Positions 1 through 5,038 of a stretch of 5,038 nucleotides of DNA are shown one piece after another (position 1 is the stretch's first letter; each line of letters opens with the position of its first letter). The stretch spans positions 1 to 5,038 of the forward strand of contig JANWHF010000305.1 in the NCBI GenBank assembly GCA_025450555.1, read 5' to 3'. A program made the position numbers and the translations under genes. Source of the DNA: Tepidisphaeraceae bacterium. GTDB lineage: Bacteria; Planctomycetota; Phycisphaerae; Tepidisphaerales; Tepidisphaeraceae. The notes under the pieces are model-generated. The model saw only the letters and a list, made by a program, of their open reading frames with translations. It was not told the DNA's origin and made no database searches.

Positions 1-1520
1 GTTTCGTAGAGAACGGTGCCGTAGTTGTTGACGACTTCGGCGACGTGCGGATGCGAAGCGCCATAAACCGCTTCATCCAATCCCAGCGCGTCTTCGAAAT
101 AAGCTCGCGCTTCGGTGAGATTACCCAGGCGTTTGAGTGCCCTTCCAAGATTATTGGCGATCGCCGATCGGCGCGGATTCTCTGGCCCATAAGCGCGGTC
201 GCACAACGCCAAGGCATGTTCAAGCACGACGCGGGCTTGTTCGTATTGGCCCACCTGCTGCAGGAACTCGCCAATCATATTGAGGATTTTCGAGCAGACA
301 CCCAGCTCGAGCCCCCCCGCCTCGGAATGTTCGACTACTGCCAAGGCGTGCGGCATCGCGCGGGCAGCATCGGCCCAGGTCGACCGCGCATGCGGATCGA
401 AGCCAAAGCTGATCTGCATCATCTCCAGAGCGGCGTTGCGCCAGGTATTCTGCTGATCGGCCGCCAGCCGGTCGCGTGTGATCGCGCCGACGAAATGATG
501 AACGAAGATCGCCTCATCGCTGGCGTTCAATAGCGCGAATCTTTGCAGCACATCTATCAGACGGCCGAGTCCCATCGATGTGCTCAACGTGGAGGACAGT
601 GGCGCGGGCAACGCCCCCGCAGCCTTAAGTAAAAATGATTGCGGCACTTCTGCAGGCGCGAGATACACGAGCAGTTTCAACAGCGCAAGAGCTTCGAGAT
701 TGGTCTGCTCGACCTCGCGGCAGGCCAGCTCCCAGGTCATCGCCAGTGCGTCGGGATAATCACCGCTGGAGCGCCCGGATTGCAGCAGCTCGGCCCAGTA
801 GCCTTCAAATCGCCGCAGATAATCGGAGCAGGACAGCCCGGTCTCGCGAATCATCGCGGCCGCCTGCTCCAGCGCGATCGGCAGATTGCCCAGCGCATGA
901 GCCAGCGTGGATGTATTTGGATCACCCGCGCGGCCGGATCGACGAGCAATGAATTCGCTTGCCTCGGTCGGATCGAGTACGCGCAGGCAGAAGGATTTGG
1001 CCAAGCCATGCCAATGCGAATCGCGGCTGGTCATCAGGACATGACCGCTGCCGCGCGGAAGATATTCGCGCACCGCGGCGGCATTGGGGACATTATCGAA
1101 AATCAGCAGCCAGTCGCTGCGCTGCGATAGGGCTTCCTGCACGGCGCGGCGCGCTTCGGATGCATCGGCGCTGAGGCCGATGCGAATGCCGAGTCGGTCT
1201 GCAAGCTTTGCATAATGCCAGGCCAGCGTGCTGGGTTCATCGGCGGGCAGCCACCAGATCAGGCCATAGCTCGATTGATGCTCATAAGCATATTCGAGGG
1301 CCAGTTCGGTCTTTCCAATTCCGCCGGCCCCATACACCGCCAGAACCGGGCCAGTCGAATGATCGGCTGTGCGCGATTTGGCGATGGCGTCCAGAATTTG
1401 CCTTCGGCCAGTGAAATACAGGTTGCGAGCCCGCGGAAGATTGTGAATGCAGCCAGCCGTCGATCCGTTACTGCTTGGTGACTTTGACATGCAGATTTCC
1501 GCCCTTACTTTAGTTGCCAT
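1..1520 (-). CDS. STAND/NB-ARC-like NTPase with C-terminal tetratricopeptide repeats (3' end outside window)
   Basis: The minus strand is open from an in-frame stop at 1562-1560 down to the left edge, giving 506 visible residues from ATG 1520. Residues 33-43 hold the FTGR entry motif typical of bacterial NB-ARC/TPR proteins. The P-loop is GAGGIGKT at 64-71, Walker B is LLIFDN at 138-143, a sensor-like TSRD lies at 164-167, and the GLPL-like motif GNLPIALEQAA is at 211-221. A winged-helix-like segment around HHFVGAITRDRL (341-352) resembles the MHD position. TPRs of 42-residue spacing follow, at about 403-444, 445-486 and 487 to the edge, with the YG..HP signature. The family is known for nucleotide-dependent switching and assembly in signalling, regulation or defence; the role here is not shown. 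No effector domain precedes the NTPase, so any effector would lie beyond position 1. The start is uncertain: ATG 1490 (residue 11) has a GGCGGA-type ribosome site 7 nt upstream, while ATG 1520 has none. Long plus-strand ORFs here are antisense shadows. Confidence 0.9.
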   Translation of the reverse strand, partial: MATKVRAEICMSKSPSSNGSTAGCIHNLPRARNLYFTGRRQILDAIAKSRTADHSTGPVLAVYGAGGIGKTELALEYAYEHQSSYGLIWWLPADEPSTLAWHYAKLADRLGIRIGLSADASEARRAVQEALSQRSDWLLIFDNVPNAAAVREYLPRGSGHVLMTSRDSHWHGLAKSFCLRVLDPTEASEFIARRSGRAGDPNTSTLAHALGNLPIALEQAAAMIRETGLSCSDYLRRFEGYWAELLQSGRSSGDYPDALAMTWELACREVEQTNLEALALLKLLVYLAPAEVPQSFLLKAAGALPAPLSSTLSTSMGLGRLIDVLQRFALLNASDEAIFVHHFVGAITRDRLAADQQNTWRNAALEMMQISFGFDPHARSTWADAARAMPHALAVVEHSEAGGLELGVCSKILNMIGEFLQQVGQYEQARVVLEHALALCDRAYGPENPRRSAIANNLGRALKRLGNLTEARAYFEDALGLDEAVYGASHPHVAEVVNNYGTVLYE

Positions 1521-1548
1521 ACAATACCACAATGCCCGACAGTTGTAA
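1521..1548 (-). promoter_or_regulatory. Weak candidate promoter for the STAND-TPR gene
   Basis: Read on the minus strand, TTACAA (1548-1543) and TATTGT (1526-1521) are separated by 16 bp and resemble -35 and -10 boxes at 3/6 and 4/6 positions. If real, transcription would begin near 1514, inside the first ATG codon region, and translation would then have to start at ATG 1490. The match is weak and could be chance. No better pair was found in the 112-bp divergent region for either gene. Confidence 0.2.
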
Positions 1549-1620
1549 GCCTCACAAAGTTAGCCTGATTTGGCTTTTTGATACGCCTTGGTGAGCTGAG
1601 GGCTGGGAAAAGGTGGAAAT

Positions 1621-1626
1621 GGGGAG
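1621..1626 (+). promoter_or_regulatory. Shine-Dalgarno sequence for the zinc-ribbon/toroid/DUF4159 gene
   Basis: GGGGAG ends 6 nt before ATG 1633, an ordinary spacing, and a second purine run AGGTGG lies just upstream at 1611-1616. An ATG at 1619 is in another frame and overlaps this site. The signal supports ATG 1633 as the start, which also places the first zinc-ribbon cysteine at residue 6. Confidence 0.7.
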
Positions 1627-1632
1627 CAATTT

Positions 1633-4491
1633 ATGGCGCAACATCGCTGCCCCAGTTGCCGAAAGCTGTTGAATTTTGAAGGTGCCGAGCCGGGCGCATC
1701 GGTGATGTGCCTGGCATGCGGAAGCCGCTTTGTCATTCCATTTAACGAACCAACCCCGGTTGCGCAGGTTTTCTCAACGCCAGGTCCTTCGTCCCAAACC
1801 CCTGATGCGACTTCTCCAGAAACCAAAAAAGAAAACCTGACCCCCAAAGACCTGCAACTGATGATGCGCGGCTTTGGTGTCGGCTTAATCGTGGCGGCGG
1901 CGGTTCTGGTTACAATCTGGCTCGCGTTTCTGCGCAAGCCCTGGCTCCGTCCTGCGCGTCCCTCATCGTCGGTCGCTTCAAACAGCACAACCGCAGCTTC
2001 GCCGCAGCAGTCGGCGCCGCCACCCAGTGCTTCGTTAAGCCCATCAACTTTGCCGGCGACGAATCCGAGTGACCAGTCGGTTCAGACGCAGCCCTCACCG
2101 GCCAACGTCACTGAAAGTGCCACAACTTCAACGACGCAGCCCCTCGTAGCCAGCAGCCAACCAACGACCGCCCCTGCCGCGGCGACTAATCCCGTTGTCG
2201 TCGTGCCGCGAAAGCCCGGCATTCAAATTCATCCTCTTCCCCTGGCAGCAACCCTGACCGACGAAGACATCGGTCAATCGATCCAGCATGGCATCGACTA
2301 TCTTCTCGATCAGCTTCCGGCGCCCAACTACATTTTGGCCAGTCTTCAGAGCGGGTTCGACGCCAACTACCACAACTGGTCGGCGGGCGAAGATGCGCTG
2401 TGCGTCTACGCGATCATAGAGGCTGGCCGATCGGTGGGCGATGCGCGCCTCGGCCCGCATTCCCCACTGACCGTAAAATTGCTGGATGGGATGAAGGGGC
2501 TGCCGGCACGCACCGGCGCATCGGTCTACACGCGCGCCATTCGTGCCGCGGCCCTCAGTGTGTATGCAAGAAAGGAAGACTGGCCTGCGCTGGTTGCCGA
2601 CGCCCATTATCTGCTGGAGGCGCAGCACGGCGGTGCTTACACCTACGATCTTCTTCCAGAGTTCCGCGGCGGGCCCCGCAACTTCCCGATGCTGTGGGAC
2701 AACTCCAACAGTCAGTATGGTTTGATGGGTGTCTGGTCGGCCGCCGACGCGGGTGTCGAAGTGCCGATCACCTATTGGCAGGAAGTGGATAAGCACTGGA
2801 CGACCACGCAGCTTCCCGATGGGCAGTGGAGCTATCAGTCGGCCAACGCGCGCAGCCCAAGCGCCCAGGAGCCTCGGCCCACAATGACGGCGGCGGCCAT
2901 CGCGTCGCTCTTCGTCGCGCACGATTACAGCGACCCGGTTCACGCTGAAGGCGAAGTTGGGCGCGAGCCCTTTCCAATTGGTTTGCGCAGGGCGCTGCAC
3001 GTCTGGGAGAGCCGCGATTACTCAATCTCGATTCCAGAAGCGCACGATGCGCGTGGGCCCTTCTGGGGGTATGGCCTCTATGGTGTCGCACGCGTGGGGC
3101 TGGCTTCAGGATTCAAATTCTTCGGCACGCACGACTGGTATTCAGAATTGGCGCGCCCCGTCATCGCTAACCAGCAGTCGGACGGCAGCTGGTGGGACGA
3201 AATCAATACATCCTATGCGCTGCTGTTCCTCGCTCGGGCGCGAGCGCCGATCATGATGAACAAGCTGCGTTTCGACAATCCTGATGACCCGCAGGATCCC
3301 AATCATTACTGGGATAATCGGCCGCGCGACCTGGCCCACCTTTCACGATGGGCCAGCCGGGAACTGGAGCGCCCGCTCAACTGGCAGATCGTCTCGCTCC
3401 AGCGCGACTGGCCCGATTGGACCGATGCGCCAATTCTCTACATCGCCAGTCATCAGGCTCTCAAATTCTCGGATGATGACTGCCGGAAGCTGCGCGAATA
3501 TGTGGATGCGGGTGGGATGATCTTCACGCAGGCGGATGGAAAGTCAGCGGAGTTCAACACGTTTGCCAAGGAGTTGGCGCAGCGACTCTTTCCGCAGTAT
3601 CCACTGGCTCCTCTGCCGGCCGATCATCCGCTTTACTCCGTCGATTACCGGCTCGATCAGTCCACGCCGCTGCTGGCTGTCAGCAATGGCTCGAGGCTGC
3701 TGATGGTCCATTGTCCCATCGATATCGCGCTCTTTTGGCAGCATCGCGACAAGACTCTTCACAAAGCAGCGTTCCAGCTTGGGACCAATCTTTTTGTCTA
3801 TGCCACCGGAAAAGTTGATTTGCGCAATAAGCTTAATACGACTTACATCCCTGAACCGGTTGGGGCTCCATTCATGAGCCTCGATGTCGCCCGCCTGCAA
3901 TACGGCGGCAACTGGGACCCGGAGCCGGGCGCATGGCCTCGATATGGCCGGCTTCTGGAAAAACGAACTGGAATTGCGCTCAATATCAAGCCGACCGCGA
4001 TGAAGGATCTATCCTTCGATAAAATGCATTTTGCCCACCTCACAGGCACCGCGGCCACCGAGCTCGATTCCCAGGACAAGCAGGCGATTCGCAAATTCGT
4101 CGAAGACGGTGGCGTGCTGCTGATCGATGCCGCCGGCGGGTCGAAAGAGTTTGCGTCTTCCATGCAGCGGATGATGACTTCTGCCTTCCCGTCGGCGCAA
4201 CTCCAGCCGATCACTCATGCGCCGGTTCTTCTCTTGGACCAATTCGACGGTATGTACGACCTGAATAAGCCCCGGCTGCGAAGTTATGCGGTTGAAAAAG
4301 GCTTCAGCGGCGACGCCGCCACAATGCAAATCCTCAGCAGCGGAAAAGGGCACCTGATCTTTTCACCTCTGGACGTCAGCAGCGGACTTCTCGGAACGGA
4401 CACCTACGGCATCCTCGGTTACTCCCACGACTACTCCGAAAAATTCGTGCAGAATCTGCTGCTCTGGATGCTCAATGGACAGCGATCGTGA
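1633..4491 (+). CDS. Membrane-anchored zinc-ribbon / alpha-alpha toroid / tandem DUF4159-like protein
   Basis: This is a complete 952-residue protein with five visible parts. (a) Residues 6-29: zinc ribbon with C6, C9, C26 and C29 (CPSC, then CLAC), like the N-terminal ribbons common in planctomycete proteins. (b) Residues about 80-100: one hydrophobic segment, likely an uncleaved signal anchor with the ribbon in the cytoplasm. (c) Residues about 107-195: a Ser/Thr/Pro/Gln/Ala-rich, probably disordered linker. (d) Residues about 208-540: helical repeats of the prenyltransferase/squalene-cyclase toroid fold, with a DNSNSQYGLMG motif at 356-366 and QW-type motifs QLPDGQW (393-399) and QQSDGSW (514-520). 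No DxDD cyclase acid motif is seen in this part, so catalysis is doubtful. (e) Two DUF4159-like domains at about 545-735 (RPRDL 563-567, YVDAGGMI 623-630, PADHPLY) and 750-950 (ARLQYGGNWDPEPGAW 753-768, FVEDGGVLLID 822-832). No catalytic Cys elbow is evident. The gene stands alone between a divergent and a convergent neighbour. The function is unknown; an envelope binding or scaffold role is inference. Confidence 0.93.
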   Translation: MAQHRCPSCRKLLNFEGAEPGASVMCLACGSRFVIPFNEPTPVAQVFSTPGPSSQTPDATSPETKKENLTPKDLQLMMRGFGVGLIVAAAVLVTIWLAFLRKPWLRPARPSSSVASNSTTAASPQQSAPPPSASLSPSTLPATNPSDQSVQTQPSPANVTESATTSTTQPLVASSQPTTAPAAATNPVVVVPRKPGIQIHPLPLAATLTDEDIGQSIQHGIDYLLDQLPAPNYILASLQSGFDANYHNWSAGEDALCVYAIIEAGRSVGDARLGPHSPLTVKLLDGMKGLPARTGASVYTRAIRAAALSVYARKEDWPALVADAHYLLEAQHGGAYTYDLLPEFRGGPRNFPMLWDNSNSQYGLMGVWSAADAGVEVPITYWQEVDKHWTTTQLPDGQWSYQSANARSPSAQEPRPTMTAAAIASLFVAHDYSDPVHAEGEVGREPFPIGLRRALHVWESRDYSISIPEAHDARGPFWGYGLYGVARVGLASGFKFFGTHDWYSELARPVIANQQSDGSWWDEINTSYALLFLARARAPIMMNKLRFDNPDDPQDPNHYWDNRPRDLAHLSRWASRELERPLNWQIVSLQRDWPDWTDAPILYIASHQALKFSDDDCRKLREYVDAGGMIFTQADGKSAEFNTFAKELAQRLFPQYPLAPLPADHPLYSVDYRLDQSTPLLAVSNGSRLLMVHCPIDIALFWQHRDKTLHKAAFQLGTNLFVYATGKVDLRNKLNTTYIPEPVGAPFMSLDVARLQYGGNWDPEPGAWPRYGRLLEKRTGIALNIKPTAMKDLSFDKMHFAHLTGTAATELDSQDKQAIRKFVEDGGVLLIDAAGGSKEFASSMQRMMTSAFPSAQLQPITHAPVLLLDQFDGMYDLNKPRLRSYAVEKGFSGDAATMQILSSGKGHLIFSPLDVSSGLLGTDTYGILGYSHDYSEKFVQNLLLWMLNGQRS

Positions 4492-4525
4492 TGTCCAAAT
4501 CAAACGTGACTACTTTCCTCTTTTA

Positions 4526-4557
4526 GCCGCTACCGCTTGCGGTGCGCGTCCAGCGGC
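4526..4557. other. GC-rich compound hairpin between convergent genes
   Basis: GCCGCT (4526-4531) pairs perfectly with AGCGGC (4552-4557). Directly inside on the 5' side, ACCGC (4532-4536) pairs with GCGGT (4539-4543) around TT, leaving an 8-nt bulge. The layout resembles REP-like palindromic elements or a bidirectional transcript end. No T-run follows on the plus strand; on the minus strand the hairpin is followed by TAAAAGAGG rather than a T-run. It is therefore not a classical intrinsic terminator. The rest of the 4492-4624 gap shows no ORF or RNA gene. Confidence 0.4.
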
Positions 4558-4578
4558 GCGATCGCAGTCGCACCTTTA
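4541..4578 (+). terminator. Weak terminator-like stem after the DUF4159 gene
   Basis: GGTGCG (4541-4546) pairs with CGCACC (4569-4574), followed by TTTA. The 22-nt loop contains the palindrome GCGATCGC and could fold further. This structure excludes part of the compound hairpin at 4526-4557, so at most one of the two forms. The short T-run and long loop make intrinsic termination uncertain. Confidence 0.2.
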
Positions 4579-4624
4579 GAGTAACGAGCGGTCGAGAAAG
4601 AATGTTCCGATCGCGCGTGAATAA

Positions 4625-5038
4625 CTACGTTTGATGCTCCCCAAACGGCGGCGTCTTGAGTTTCTTTTTCCAGGCAAGGTGAATTCGGAGCGGCGCGTTG
4701 TGTGTCGGCTTGGTTTGCTGCCAGCCGGGTTCGGGAACAACGCGAAGAAGGAACTTGCCGGGTCGAAGCCCGGTGAGGGTGAACTGTCTGGCGCTGTTCG
4801 TGATGACGGAAGGTTCATCCGGCTGCCATGCGCCGTCACCATTGGTGTCAATGAAAACGCGCCAGCCATCCAGCGGCGGTGATTTTCGATTGATGCGGCC
4901 TTTGCCCGTCACATCATTAAGTACTTGCCCGGTGACCGTCGCTCCCAGATCCAACCCAATATCCGGCTCATTCACCACACTCGTCGAACTGGCCAATTGC
5001 GCCGACAACGAACCCGTGGCGGAGGTCGTAACGACCCA
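4625..5038 (-). CDS. C-terminal end of an SdrD-B/Cna-B-like extracellular protein (5' end outside window)
   Basis: The minus strand is open from the right edge to a TAG at 4627-4625, giving 137 visible residues. There is no ATG start in view, and the in-frame TTG at 5008 lies in coding sequence and has no claim to be the start. After a short segment (about 1-30) the visible domain runs from ATVTGQVLND (33-42) through GWRVFIDTNGDG (58-69), WQPDE (71-75), a QFTLTGLRPGKF strand pair (85-96) and VVPEPGW (100-106). This is the usual order of SdrD-B/Cna-B-like beta-sandwich repeats: G-V..D, then D.N.DG....E with calcium-type acidic spacing, then F..GL.PG, then P.GW. Such repeats act as stalks in large secreted or surface proteins. 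The protein ends soon after the domain with a lysine-rich tail (KKKLK at 124-128) and no visible LPXTG, PEP-CTERM or membrane anchor. It converges on the DUF4159 gene. The full length and adhesive or enzymatic role cannot be judged. Confidence 0.82.
   Translation of the reverse strand, partial: WVVTTSATGSLSAQLASSTSVVNEPDIGLDLGATVTGQVLNDVTGKGRINRKSPPLDGWRVFIDTNGDGAWQPDEPSVITNSARQFTLTGLRPGKFLLRVVPEPGWQQTKPTHNAPLRIHLAWKKKLKTPPFGEHQT

Larger units (their letters stand above)
1521..1632. promoter_or_regulatory. Divergent intergenic region between the two large genes
   Basis: This is the only non-coding DNA between the 5' ends of two oppositely transcribed genes, so both promoters and any shared operator should lie here unless one is inside the neighbour. 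It is visibly more AT-rich than the coding DNA around 1500-1580. A short AGCC-TGATTT-GGCT hairpin followed by five T lies at 1562-1579, but its 4-bp stem is too weak to call a terminator. No obvious operator palindrome or riboswitch is seen. Confidence 0.5.
4499..4635. repeat. 9-bp inverted repeat bracketing the convergent gap
   Basis: ATCAAACGT at 4499-4507 is the exact reverse complement of ACGTTTGAT at 4627-4635. The left arm starts 7 nt after the stop codon of the DUF4159 gene. The right arm covers the last codons and stop of the minus-strand gene. The arms enclose almost the whole 133-bp gap. A 9-bp match over this distance can occur by chance, so it is reported only as a visible repeat. 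Confidence 0.35.

Noticed and set aside
155..175. GGCGATCGCC octamer-type palindrome similar to cyanobacterial HIP1
   Set aside because: Only isolated copies of the core are seen, in coding sequence and in the 4557-4566 gap. That is not the dense spacing expected of HIP1, and the proteins do not suggest a cyanobacterium.
312..318. Run of seven C (seven G on the coding strand) inside the STAND-TPR gene
   Set aside because: A phase-variation tract was considered, but seven bases is short, the frame is intact, and such a run is expected now and then in GC-rich coding DNA.
45..1481. Several plus-strand ORFs of 68-163 codons opposite the STAND-TPR gene
   Set aside because: They lie antisense to a continuous minus-strand frame with clear NTPase and TPR motifs, and their own translations are Arg/Ala/Pro-rich with no recognisable domain.
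1562..1579. AGCC-TGATTT-GGCT hairpin followed by five T in the divergent region
   Set aside because: The stem is only 4 bp and no gene is transcribed into it from the left, so a terminator or attenuator role is not supported.
2128..3000. 290-codon minus-strand ORF inside the DUF4159 gene
   Set aside because: It is antisense to the toroid-coding region, is rich in Arg and Gly as expected for a GC-rich shadow frame, and shows no domain or ribosome site.
4631..4882. 83-codon plus-strand ORF at the right end
   Set aside because: It is antisense to the SdrD-B-like domain, whose motif order clearly marks the minus strand as coding.

Overview
This 5,038-base window reads as chromosomal DNA of a GC-rich bacterium, most likely a planctomycete (Planctomycetota, possibly a Phycisphaerae-type lineage). 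That placement is an inference from protein architecture, not from a marker gene. The central protein joins an N-terminal CxxC...CxxC zinc ribbon, one membrane anchor, an alpha/alpha-toroid (prenyltransferase/squalene-cyclase-like fold) and DUF4159 modules. Next to it is an SdrD-B-like beta-sandwich protein with a DTNGDG calcium-type loop. Both are common in large planctomycete genomes.

Layout: (1) Positions 1-1520, minus strand: the N-terminal 506 residues of a STAND-type (NB-ARC-like) NTPase followed by tetratricopeptide repeats. The gene is open to the left edge, so its C-terminus is not visible. (2) Positions 1521-1632: a 112-bp divergent intergenic region that must carry the start signals of both flanking genes. 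It has a clear Shine-Dalgarno for the right-hand gene and only weak promoter-like matches. (3) Positions 1633-4491, plus strand: a complete 952-residue membrane-anchored protein with zinc ribbon, toroid and two DUF4159-like domains. (4) Positions 4492-4624: a 133-bp gap between convergent gene ends, holding overlapping GC-rich inverted repeats and bracketed by a 9-bp inverted repeat. (5) Positions 4625-5038, minus strand: the C-terminal 137 residues of an SdrD-B/Cna-B-like extracellular protein whose 5' part lies outside the window.

The three genes are not an operon: gene 1 and gene 2 diverge, and gene 2 and gene 3 converge. Nothing in the sequence ties them to one pathway. Gene 2 and gene 3 are probably exported or surface-exposed, and gene 1 is a cytoplasmic signalling or scaffold ATPase. 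I see no rRNA or tRNA gene, CRISPR array, transposase, integrase or insertion-sequence ends. The most notable points are the multi-domain architecture of gene 2, the STAND-TPR protein that lacks an N-terminal effector domain, and the structured gap between the convergent genes. I do not see convincing evidence of a new multi-gene system in this window.
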